From the NCBI GenBank assembly GCA_014796735.1, contig JAAVIG010000093.1, positions 1-7,606 of the forward strand: a stretch of 7,606 bases of DNA, read 5' to 3'. Within the stretch, counting starts at the first letter, position 1; every line of letters begins with the position of its first letter. The translations under genes were made by a program, and so were the position numbers. Under the pieces are notes generated by a model. The model was not told the origin of the DNA and did not search any database. It saw only the letters and a program-made list of their open reading frames with translations. Positions 1 to 6,481 of the stretch are shown here, in pieces. The stretch is from Oscillospiraceae bacterium (lineage in GTDB: Bacteria > Bacillota > Clostridia > Oscillospirales > Ruminococcaceae).

Positions 1-195
1 AAGCTTGCCGTCGGTTTTGTACACCAACGCGTTCCAGATATTGGTTATTTCACCTATGCTGTCAAGCTTAAGCGCCCAGTTGCGAATAGTTTCTTCTGTT
101 TTGTTTTCAACGGATATACCGATTTGCCGATTTCCGTCCCATTCGTTTACAGCTGTGTATATAAAGGAATCTGTGTCATAAGCTATTTCCTCATT
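1..195 (-). pseudogene. CBM2-like surface-protein fragment, no start, runs off window
   Basis: An open frame of 65 codons runs to the window edge on the minus strand. It begins immediately after an in-frame TAA (198-196) and contains no ATG, nor a GTG or TTG near its beginning with a ribosome site. The translation has the spacing of a family 2-type carbohydrate-binding module: an early VNEWDG, then GISVENKTEETI, then NWALKL and finally ITNIWNA. In CBM2-like domains this pattern of W, N and G residues marks beta strands of a cellulose- or chitin-binding sandwich. The sequence is more GC-rich than the spacer beside it, which supports real coding descent. The frame upstream of the TAA also reads plausibly for a few codons (KVITG), so the TAA may be a nonsense mutation. 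It could be the 5'-truncated end of another surface protein or a recombination remnant. The coding call is fairly secure; the CBM2 assignment rests on pattern only. Confidence 0.5.
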
Positions 196-210
196 TTATC
201 CCGTAATTAC

Positions 211-247
211 TTTGACCGACAAGCAACCAAATTACTTGTCGGTCAAA
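211..247. repeat. Perfect 13-bp inverted repeat (hairpin)
   Basis: The arms TTTGACCGACAAG (211-223) and CTTGTCGGTCAAA (235-247) are perfect reverse complements around an 11-base loop. Neither side is followed by a T-tract in the direction of transcription, so it is not a standard intrinsic terminator. It lies 13 bases before the stop codon that precedes the CBM2-like fragment. It could be a protein-binding operator, a bidirectional terminator-like stem or a recombination scar. Confidence 0.7.
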
Positions 248-503
248 AAGCAGTGCTTAAAGTATAATCTTTTTAGCGAAATGAATGTTTTTAATAATTA
301 ACGCCTACTTCCATATCCTCCGGTCGCTATGGCTTATTCTTTTATATATCGTCTTTCATTCAATTCAAGTAAAGTAAAGATATTTGAACATGCGTATTTA
401 CAACATTGTAATAGTATAGCAAAAACCAAATTAACTATTATTGCATTTTGACATAAAACTTGTAAGAAGAGTTACTGCAACATTGAAGCTTTTGACAATA
501 ATA
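248..503. other. Intergenic spacer with no supportable gene
   Basis: Together with the hairpin this makes about 300 bases without a gene, downstream of the last membrane-protein gene. I see no convincing reading frame, RNA gene or T-tailed terminator. A near-palindrome TTACAACATTGTAA sits at 398-411. A weak minus-strand promoter-like pair, TTGAAT then TATAAA about 16 bases on, lies around 342-364. Neither is strong enough to call. Confidence 0.5.
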
Positions 504-1001
504 CTATTTTCTTTTTTTGTGTATATAAATAGTGATTATATATGTAATTATGAAAGGAATTATTCTTACTTCATATACTTTAATCACTGTATTAACAGTG
601 GAATATAGCAATGTCCCTCTTTCAAAAATATTTGCAAGGAAATCATCAAACGATGAAGTGCGCGAATGTCCAAGAATATCCGTGTAATATCCGGGGTAAA
701 ATAGAGCAGGAGGTGTATATATCATAAAACACAAAAACCATACAATAATTCCAAAGAGCCATACAAGAACTGTAAATCGTACATTTGAACGCATCGCAAA
801 GAATAAATCAAACAAAAACATACAACCATATGCAATTATCCCACGAATCAATGTTCCTGTTGGAAGAATTCCTCCAAACTGAATTCCGGATTCTTTTAAC
901 AACGGCTCGACCACTATTACCCATAAAATAAGCAATACATATATCAAAATATTACTAAATATAATATAAAGAATTCCATTAAGTTTAAATAATTTGCTCA
1001 C
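504..1001 (-). CDS. Four-helix membrane protein, putative immunity partner of the lipase cassette
   Basis: The product is a small integral membrane protein of 165 residues. Hydrophobic segments fall at about 10-31, 52-70, 76-95 and 146-160, and the C-terminus ends in a basic HKKRK tail. I place the start at the GTG at 1001-999 because AGGAGG (1011-1016) sits 9 bases upstream. The frame stays open to an ATG at 1055, but that start would lie inside the lipase gene and ahead of the ribosome site. The gene follows the lipase stop codon (1018-1020) with only 16 bases between, so the two are probably translationally coupled. No family is recognised. A membrane protein directly behind a gene with a phospholipase-like domain fits an immunity protein acting at the membrane, but this is inferred from position alone. 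It could instead be an unrelated membrane protein. Confidence 0.8.
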   Translation of the reverse strand: MSKLFKLNGILYIIFSNILIYVLLILWVIVVEPLLKESGIQFGGILPTGTLIRGIIAYGCMFLFDLFFAMRSNVRFTVLVWLFGIIVWFLCFMIYTPPALFYPGYYTDILGHSRTSSFDDFLANIFERGTLLYSTVNTVIKVYEVRIIPFIITYIITIYIHKKRK

Positions 1002-1010
1002 TACACAATA

Positions 1011-1016
1011 CCTCCT
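1011..1016 (-). promoter_or_regulatory. Ribosome binding site AGGAGG deciding a GTG start
   Basis: A consensus AGGAGG lies just after the lipase stop codon and 9 bases before the GTG at 1001. This argues against the longer ATG-initiated version of the membrane protein and indicates coupled translation with the lipase cassette. Confidence 0.75.
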
Positions 1017-1017
1017 A

Positions 1018-3123
1018 CTAACATTTTGATAGTACATAATAAGATATTGGCTCATGAGGATTCCTCATAAAATTTCCATAGTTTTTAAATGCATTTTTAC
1101 AGTCAGTGTACTTTGGAGCTACCATTCTTAAATAAACTAAAACTGCATTTAAAGTTGTATTTATAAATGGAAGAGGCTCACCATTTCCGGATTCCGCAGC
1201 TAACTCCGCTAAGTATTGCATAAAATACGCTGTTGATTGACAAATACGTTGACCACCCATTTCATTTGTTGAATAAATACAATATTTTTCAGTATATTGT
1301 GATGTCGAAAAAATATCTGAATCCAAGCAAATGCTGTCATCTTTTCCATTTCCATGACATGTACAGGTATACATGTAACATTCATCTCTTGATGATGAAA
1401 GTGTGTAAAATTTGCTTAACAGGTTATTCATCTCAGAAACATTTGAGTTGTACGAACCAGCTATTTCCTCCCATTGAGATTTGCACGCTTTATTTACACT
1501 AATGATTCTGTCTTCTCCATATCTTTTAAAACCCCATTGTTGCAGTGGGAGATAAGGGATAATATCATCACCATTTACAATATTAAAAATACTTTTGTGC
1601 GAATATACCTCTGCATCTGAGACTGTAGTTGTCAATGGTGAAGCGAATGTGTAAACAAAAGTTTCATATTTATTATCTAACTTAGCTCCCACGATATTTG
1701 CAATACCTGCCCCTCTTGAATGACCTGTAATCCATAAAGTTTTTGTAGCGGAATCATCCATGTCCTTGATTTCAGAAAGATACTTATCAAAAAGCTTAAT
1801 AACACGTGTAGCAGCAATATCGAATCCCATATGGTGTTCAGCATTTACCCAATCCTCGTTCTTAGGTATGGGATTATTGTTGTAAAATATATCATCACAA
1901 CCAATATCAAAATTGCTAGACCACTCCGCTACAGTACCATTAGTTCCCCTAATTACAATTGCAATTACTTCCTTTACCGTTCCATCTAATTCAACTCTAT
2001 GATGCCCAAACGCTACATCACAAAGGTGTTGATCATCATAATAATCAGCCAATTTATAAATTTTTTCTTCTTCCATTCCATGCTTGCGCATTAGTTGATC
2101 AACATAGTTGTCTTCTTCTGTTTCATCAGAAGAATCTGCTAAACTTTGGTCATCATAAGCCAAAGCCGCCATTAACGATGAAATTGTACTAATTTTTCTG
2201 TTGTATTGGGTATTCGGTTTAAAAAATTGTGAATAATCCATTGTATACAATATGTTTTCATATTTACCTTTCTCCGCAATCCAAGTAACAGAAAAGCTAT
2301 TAGTCAATCGCTTGTCCAAATCTTCATCAGCATCATCTACTCCATCAAAATCACTATCTTTATTTGTAGGATCAGATTTGATCGGCAAAACTCTCGCGCC
2401 CGCAATAGCCGCTCCGAAGTTTATGCCATAATCACTTTGAAAACGTTCCAAGCCCTCTTCTACATACGAACATTCTGTAAAGCCCATACATTTCTCAATT
2501 GTGGGAAGCATTATATTTCCGCTTACATCATAAGTGATCAAGCCGTTTTCTATCCAATGCTCAACACCGACTTCTTCCCAGTCCGTCAATGTATCATCAT
2601 CTGTGTCGATATTATTATACGCGCTCAATTTGCCTTTTAGCTCTATTAACTGGTAGCCTGTTATCAATATAGCACTGAACGACTGGTCAACTGCCTTTTT
2701 GTCATAAACATGCTGATAAAGTTTTCTATAATTGATATTTCCTGATTTATCAATTATAATACCGCCTGTGCTGTCGGACAGCATTTTCTGATACCCCGTG
2801 ACGCTTTCGGCTTCCGGAGAAATAATACTGATATTGATATTGCGGCTTTTTATTTTTTCAAGTAAATCATCGGCAATATTATCCTCATAAATAGCTTCGG
2901 TCTGATTGTAAAAATCAAAAATATAGTTGTTGACAGAAGCGTCCGAGTTTTCCACCACATATGTCAAAGCTTCGCTTATTATGCAGTAATCACCGAACAA
3001 ACCTTCGTTTCTTGAAATCTTTATTTTATCCAAGGCGGCATTGACCTCATCCAACGATGTTGCGGATTCGCAGACTATTTCAAAGCTGCTTTCGTCAAAG
3101 TCCGATAAGTCCTGCGTTAACAA
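1018..3123 (-). CDS. Cassette C: VWA-like remnant, constant module and class 3 lipase C-terminus
   Basis: The 701-residue frame has three parts. Residues about 1-145 resemble the later two-thirds of a von Willebrand A domain, ending in the typical late helix and STGG strand. The metal-site residues are degenerate and the first strand is missing. Residues 154-264 are the constant module shared with cassettes A and B, bounded by calcium-type motifs at 171-183 (NIDTDDDTLTDWE) and 256-264 (DSDFDGVDD). Residues about 300-701 form a class 3 lipase domain: IRGTNGT at 391-397, nucleophile elbow GHSRG with Ser469, NGDDIIPYLP with Asp519/520, and NPHEP with probable catalytic His690. This family hydrolyses acyl esters of lipids. 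The assigned start is TTG 3123, yet no ribosome site precedes it, the frame is open further up to a stop at 3193-3195, and the VWA part is incomplete. The cassette is therefore likely displaced from its head. I infer a lipid-attacking toxin domain; a surface lipase is the alternative. Confidence 0.8.
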   Translation of the reverse strand: MLTQDLSDFDESSFEIVCESATSLDEVNAALDKIKISRNEGLFGDYCIISEALTYVVENSDASVNNYIFDFYNQTEAIYEDNIADDLLEKIKSRNINISIISPEAESVTGYQKMLSDSTGGIIIDKSGNINYRKLYQHVYDKKAVDQSFSAILITGYQLIELKGKLSAYNNIDTDDDTLTDWEEVGVEHWIENGLITYDVSGNIMLPTIEKCMGFTECSYVEEGLERFQSDYGINFGAAIAGARVLPIKSDPTNKDSDFDGVDDADEDLDKRLTNSFSVTWIAEKGKYENILYTMDYSQFFKPNTQYNRKISTISSLMAALAYDDQSLADSSDETEEDNYVDQLMRKHGMEEEKIYKLADYYDDQHLCDVAFGHHRVELDGTVKEVIAIVIRGTNGTVAEWSSNFDIGCDDIFYNNNPIPKNEDWVNAEHHMGFDIAATRVIKLFDKYLSEIKDMDDSATKTLWITGHSRGAGIANIVGAKLDNKYETFVYTFASPLTTTVSDAEVYSHKSIFNIVNGDDIIPYLPLQQWGFKRYGEDRIISVNKACKSQWEEIAGSYNSNVSEMNNLLSKFYTLSSSRDECYMYTCTCHGNGKDDSICLDSDIFSTSQYTEKYCIYSTNEMGGQRICQSTAYFMQYLAELAAESGNGEPLPFINTTLNAVLVYLRMVAPKYTDCKNAFKNYGNFMRNPHEPISYYVLSKC
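2332..2664 (-). repeat. Constant module, copy C
   Basis: This is the 111-codon segment from ITGYQ to the second Asp-rich motif, repeated in cassettes A and B. Bases 2500-2655 match 7451-7606 at 147 of 156 positions by direct count. This copy differs most in its second calcium-type motif (DSDFDG rather than DSDGDG). Sharing with cassette B continues upstream to about 2805. Confidence 0.9.
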
Positions 3124-3192
3124 ACGTATTGTCGTATTTGTATTAAATGCGCAAATCTCAATTGCCGAAGTTTTATAACCTCGGCAATAAAA
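3124..3192 (-). pseudogene. Upstream in-frame remnant of the VWA-like region of cassette C
   Basis: The cassette C frame continues 23 codons upstream of the TTG at 3123 to a TAA at 3193-3195. It reads ...KTSAIEICAFNTNTTIR, which fits an early helix and second strand of a VWA domain. There is no ATG, GTG or TTG in it. It indicates that the 5' end of this copy has been lost or shifted out of frame rather than starting at 3123. Confidence 0.5.
3161..3188. repeat. 8-bp inverted repeat upstream of cassette C
   Basis: The arms ATTGCCGA (3161-3168) and TCGGCAAT (3181-3188) are perfect complements with a 12-base loop. No T-tract follows on the minus strand, and the repeat overlaps the VWA-like remnant. 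It may be chance or a small RNA stem. Confidence 0.35.
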
Positions 3193-3261
3193 TTAAACGT
3201 ATCATTCCAAAAGACATTTCTATATTTTCACAAAATACAGTTGCTATTGTATAGAGTAAAA

Positions 3262-3891
3262 TCACGTTTTCTTTTCCTTAGAAATTTTTAAAAAAACAGC
3301 AGCCAAAAAAAATATTAGAAAGAATATACCGACAAGCAAGGGCCATGTCATATGTTCTCCTATGAAAATTGTTTCAGATGTTTCGCTTTCCTTGAAAGAA
3401 ATATATTCCGACATTTGTATATATCCTTCTTCCCCATAAAATGTCAGATTGAAATCTCCAAAAAAAACGTCCATTTCATCATCTCCGGAATTTGAAGCGT
3501 TAATTTTAAAATAAAAATAATCCGCATCTTCCCTTATTCCAATAGGTTTTTCCGCCGTACCTATCGAAAATTTCACAAAGTTTCTTTCATTGAATACATT
3601 GTTTGTTCTTATGCCGTTTGATGTTCCAACACTATCAATATTTTCGTCGTTAACAAATCCAATTGTTGCATATCCACAATCTTGATAACCGATTTTATGT
3701 GTTGTATGCCCATTCCCGATTTTAAAGGAAAAAGAAAAGGATCGTGCTTCATCAGGAACAGGGAATGTAATGACTGCTTCTTCTTTCTTTGAATTTGTGT
3801 TAACATATTAGATATTTTTATCTTCACGATATGAAATATTTTCATTGCTCCAATTATTTGTGATATACCAATTGTCATTCATCTCATTCAT
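3262..3891 (-). pseudogene. C-terminally membrane-anchored protein broken by an in-frame stop; putative immunity gene B
   Basis: Reading from ATG 3891, the frame gives 27 codons and then TAA (3808-3810). The same frame then stays open for 181 codons to a TGA at 3262-3264. GGAG at 3902-3905 sits 10 bases before that ATG; another in-frame ATG (3906) lies one base after the cassette B stop. The region after the TAA reads as beta-rich sequence (ITFPVP, SFSFSFKIGNG, GYATIGF). It ends in one hydrophobic helix (WPLLVGIFFLIFFLAAVFL) and a lysine-rich tail. No good restart codon follows the TAA; the GTG at 3576 has no clear ribosome site. I read it as one gene of about 208 residues with a nonsense mutation, placed where the partner gene of cassette B should be. 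The family is not recognised. A sequencing error would restore it. Confidence 0.6.
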
Positions 3892-3901
3892 ATCATTTTT
3901 C

Positions 3902-3905
3902 TCCA
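3902..3905 (-). promoter_or_regulatory. Ribosome binding site GGAG for the anchored-protein pseudogene
   Basis: GGAG lies 10 bases before ATG 3891 and overlaps the alternative ATG at 3906. It favours 3891 as the start and suggests coupling to the cassette B stop at 3908-3910. Confidence 0.45.
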
Positions 3906-3907
3906 TA

Positions 3908-5365
3908 TTATCTAAGATCTATAACATATTTAGACTTGTTTTCTAAGTAACGGCCTAATGATGAATGTTCACCAAAGTATTCTATAAACTTTTCATTTTT
4001 TATAATAGTTGTCCCACATTGAAAAGTGTAAACAGAGCATCTTACATCTGAGCTATATGTACTTGGACTATAACTTATAGTTATTGAATAGTCATTTGAG
4101 GTTATATATTCTAAAGGATCGCGGTTGTCAATTGCCATTTGATTTTTTAGCGTTCCTAAAAAACCGCAAGGTAAACCTAAGCCATCAATATTACTGCCAA
4201 TTAAGAAGATCCAATCTAATCGATCCTCAGGTTTAAAAGCACCCATAGATATGATTGATACCATCATATTAAACGGAAAAGGCTTAACCACTTGCGACAT
4301 CAAAAATAGACCCCAATTTACCATGGTGGCAGGTTCTTCGCTTGCGTTATTGCCTATTACTTTAAATCTATCCTTGATATTATTGGATAATGGAAGATAG
4401 TTGTATAGATTGGCAACTTTTCCATCTTGGTTTGTTAGTTCATATTGATATATGTATTTATTTCTGATTTCCTCTATACAAGTGAAAACGTACGATTTTA
4501 TATTTTCAAAATCTTTATTCTCCATACATTCAACATAAAATCTTTTTAAGGACAGAACTGCCAAATAATCCTTATATGACAATATTTCCTCATCTTGAAA
4601 TTCAGGATGCAATAAAATTTCAAAATAACAATTACTGTTAATCTTTTCTGCTAAGCTTATGCTGTTTCCATTTATACTAATATATTTACCCTCATAATTC
4701 ATTATAACATATTTTCCGTTTAAAGCAGGTAATAGATACCATTTTTCCTTTTCTAATCCACAATGAATCATATTATTTTTTGATGATAAATAATTTTTAA
4801 CTTCGGAATTGTCTTTTTTGTTTGATATATAGAAACCATCATCATATGGTGTGAAACTGAAAGATTGGCTATAATGATTTGTAAATTCATTCAATAATAC
4901 CGTATTATTAGCAGTTATAAATTTTTCATTAAATCGTATACAATATCTTTCTTGCTCGCATTCACTATAATCACTATACTTATTCCATTTTCTTACAGGG
5001 CTATAGACTAAAGCAGTCAAGTCAATTTTATCATTGATGCCATCCCCATCCGAATCTTTTCTGGTGGGATCGGAAAGAATCGGTAAAACTCTCGCTCCCG
5101 CAATAGCCGCTCCGAAGTTTACTCCGTAATCACTTATAAAGCGCTCTAAACCTTCCTCAACATATGAGCGCTCAACAAATCTCATGCACTGCTCAATTGT
5201 AGGGAGCATTATATTTTCGCTGCTGTCATAAGTGATCAAACCTTTTTTTATCCAGTGCTCAACACCGACTTCTTCCCAGTCTGTCAATGTATCATCATCT
5301 GTGTCAATATTATTATACGCGCTCAATTTGCCTTTAAGCTCTACCAGCTGATAGCCCGTGATCAA
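3908..5365 (-). CDS. Cassette B: constant module with unrecognised C-terminal domain
   Basis: The 485-residue frame starts at a TTG (5365) that has no ribosome site and corresponds to an internal Leu in cassette C, so independent translation is doubtful. Residues 2-112 are the constant module, with motifs NIDTDDDTLTDWE and DSDGDGIND. The remaining 373 residues match neither A nor C and I do not recognise them. Visible points are two GKY repeats (217-219, 226-228) within a strand-rich stretch that loosely suggests a beta-trefoil, and a hydrophobic patch at about 350-377 (WGLFLMSQVV, FNMMVSIISMGAF) that could insert in a membrane. Several Cys residues are scattered through it. The broken anchored-protein gene follows within 16 bases. 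By layout this would be a toxin domain in a silent cassette; a surface-binding domain is an alternative. Confidence 0.6.
   Translation of the reverse strand: MITGYQLVELKGKLSAYNNIDTDDDTLTDWEEVGVEHWIKKGLITYDSSENIMLPTIEQCMRFVERSYVEEGLERFISDYGVNFGAAIAGARVLPILSDPTRKDSDGDGINDKIDLTALVYSPVRKWNKYSDYSECEQERYCIRFNEKFITANNTVLLNEFTNHYSQSFSFTPYDDGFYISNKKDNSEVKNYLSSKNNMIHCGLEKEKWYLLPALNGKYVIMNYEGKYISINGNSISLAEKINSNCYFEILLHPEFQDEEILSYKDYLAVLSLKRFYVECMENKDFENIKSYVFTCIEEIRNKYIYQYELTNQDGKVANLYNYLPLSNNIKDRFKVIGNNASEEPATMVNWGLFLMSQVVKPFPFNMMVSIISMGAFKPEDRLDWIFLIGSNIDGLGLPCGFLGTLKNQMAIDNRDPLEYITSNDYSITISYSPSTYSSDVRCSVYTFQCGTTIIKNEKFIEYFGEHSSLGRYLENKSKYVIDLR
5030..5362 (-). repeat. Constant module, copy B
   Basis: This is the second copy of the 111-codon module, aligned without gaps to copies A and C at protein level. 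Substitutions are mostly conservative (for example IKKGLITYDSSENIM for IENGLITYDVSGNIM). It carries the canonical DSDGDG form of the second calcium-type motif. Confidence 0.9.
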
Positions 5366-5502
5366 TATAGCGCTGAACGACTGGTCAACGACCTTTTTAT
5401 CATAAACATGCTGATAAAGCCTCTTATAACCACTGTCGCCGGATTTATCAATTGTAATCCCCCTGTGCTCTCCGACAGCATTTGCTGATACCCCGTTATG
5501 CT
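5366..5502 (-). pseudogene. Frameshifted 5' remnant of cassette B (end of VWA-like domain)
   Basis: Reading down from 5502, the sequence gives SITGYQQMLSESTGG, matching SVTGYQKMLSDSTGG in cassette C (residues 107-121). The C run at 5459-5463 is one base short of what the alignment needs. The match then resumes in the next frame as ITIDKSG, RLYQHVYDKK and VDQSFSAILITGYQ, which joins cassette B at 5365. Homology stops abruptly at 5502, and an in-frame TAA lies 12 to 14 bases further upstream. This copy was therefore truncated from its head and then, or separately, lost one base in a homopolymer. Confidence 0.75.
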
Positions 5503-5528
5503 GTTATTTTATTTTTCATTGTTCACAT

Positions 5529-6308
5529 TTAATGATTCATTTCAAATCCAAATTGAATTACTTCAATTATAGTATTTGGCATATTTATCCATGAGTAAAA
5601 CAAAAATAATAAACTTCCGAGTAATGTAATTGCATATATTATCAAATTATGCTTTTTTCCTCTTGAAATTTTGGACTGGACTGCCATAGATATACCGTAT
5701 CTTGCAAGCAGATTTCCGCCTATTACTTGAAGAATATTGCACAAAACAAATTGCACAATTATCATTACAAACGAAATTTGAATATTTTCTATTACTTTTC
5801 CTGCCTGAATGTGAAAAAATTGAATGCAAAAATATATCGCAGTTGGAATTAGGTAAATCAAAAACTGAAATACAATTGATCCTATACAAAAGGCAACGGG
5901 CTTTAAAAATTGTCTGTTTATTTTGCTTTGATTTAAAAAATATGTATTTATTAAGATAATATTTATAATCAACAAATAAAAATTTAACAATGGATATGTC
6001 CAATAGGAGCCTTCTGCAAAATCAGGGATAAAGTTAACTGTTATATCCGTTATAAGCTTAAGTGGCTGAACCAGTCCAAATACTTTTAACAGGGTCTTTA
6101 TATTGCTGATCCCAAATATTCCTACACATATGGCTAAAAAAAGAAATAGGTAATCCAAGAAAAAGAAAAAATATGTAGCAGGATATTTTATATAGTTTGA
6201 TAAAAATGGGGTGTAATAGCACATTGACGGTAAATGTCCTCTTAATAGATATCCCATCTCTATAATTACTAAAATAATTAGGGAGTTTTTATTAATTTGT
6301 TTGAACAT
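5529..6308 (-). CDS. Six-helix membrane protein, putative immunity partner of cassette A
   Basis: This is a 259-residue integral membrane protein. Hydrophobic segments lie at about 9-22, 44-68, 103-125, 137-162, 177-200 and 221-240, with a basic loop (SKISRGKKH, 212-220) before the last helix. Start ATG 6308 has GAGGAG (6319-6324) 10 bases upstream. The helix pattern looks loosely like small membrane permease subunits or YIP1-type proteins, but I see no family signature and do not assign one. It lies in the same position after cassette A that membrane-segment genes occupy after B and C, although here a 173-base spacer with a long inverted repeat intervenes. Its stop is 27 bases before cassette B homology begins. 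Immunity function is inferred from that placement only. Confidence 0.8.
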   Translation of the reverse strand: MFKQINKNSLIILVIIEMGYLLRGHLPSMCYYTPFLSNYIKYPATYFFFFLDYLFLFLAICVGIFGISNIKTLLKVFGLVQPLKLITDITVNFIPDFAEGSYWTYPLLNFYLLIINIILINTYFLNQSKINRQFLKPVAFCIGSIVFQFLIYLIPTAIYFCIQFFHIQAGKVIENIQISFVMIIVQFVLCNILQVIGGNLLARYGISMAVQSKISRGKKHNLIIYAITLLGSLLFLFYSWINMPNTIIEVIQFGFEMNH

Positions 6309-6318
6309 CTTTTCAATA

Positions 6319-6324
6319 CTCCTC
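6319..6324 (-). promoter_or_regulatory. Ribosome binding site GAGGAG for the six-helix protein
   Basis: GAGGAG sits 10 bases before ATG 6308, supporting that start. Confidence 0.7.
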
Positions 6325-6341
6325 AGTTAAAATCAAAAATT

Positions 6342-6460
6342 CATCAACATTTACAATACCTATAAGAATAATTATCTTTATATGTCATAGGATAAATTTT
6401 ATTTAATTGTTATTAAAACATATGCGTTATATAATCACTTATAGGCATTGTAATGTGATG
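6342..6460 (-). repeat. Long inverted repeat between cassette A and its partner gene
   Basis: The core arms TTACAATACCTATAAG (6351-6366) and CTTATAGGCATTGTAA (6438-6453) pair at 15 of 16 positions. The odd position is a G-U pair in the minus-strand RNA but an A-C clash in the plus-strand RNA, which suggests pairing on the transcribed strand. Pairing extends outward with small gaps (CATCAACAT against GTGATG). About 71 AT-rich bases separate the core arms. No T-tract follows, so it is not a classical terminator. It may be a MITE-like insertion or an RNA structure setting partner-gene expression. Confidence 0.6.
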
Positions 6461-6481
6461 ACATGATCAAAATATGAACAC

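Noticed and set aside
211..247. Intrinsic terminator for the gene ending at 504
   Set aside because: The stem lacks a following T-tract and lies about 250 bases beyond the stop codon.
398..411. TTACAACATTGTAA near-palindrome as an operator
   Set aside because: Such short AT-rich palindromes are common by chance here, and no promoter is clearly associated.
448..497. Two TTGACA boxes on the plus strand as promoters
   Set aside because: Neither has a credible -10 element at 16-18 bases, and no plus-strand gene follows.
1233..2640. Plus-strand open frames inside cassette C (1233-1502, 1959-2192, 2437-2640)
   Set aside because: They lie antisense to the well-supported lipase and constant module, have no ribosome sites and read as low-complexity shadow translations. 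The last recurs antisense to cassette B only because the module is repeated.
3609..3878. An 89-residue minus-strand frame overlapping the anchored-protein region
   Set aside because: The other frame, interrupted once by TAA, has better strand-rich composition, a ribosome site and continuity with the membrane anchor. This one looks like an out-of-frame reading.
5647..6003. Two overlapping frames (minus 5647-6003 and plus 5702-5959) within the six-helix protein gene
   Set aside because: Both are shadows of a clear membrane protein with a good ribosome site.
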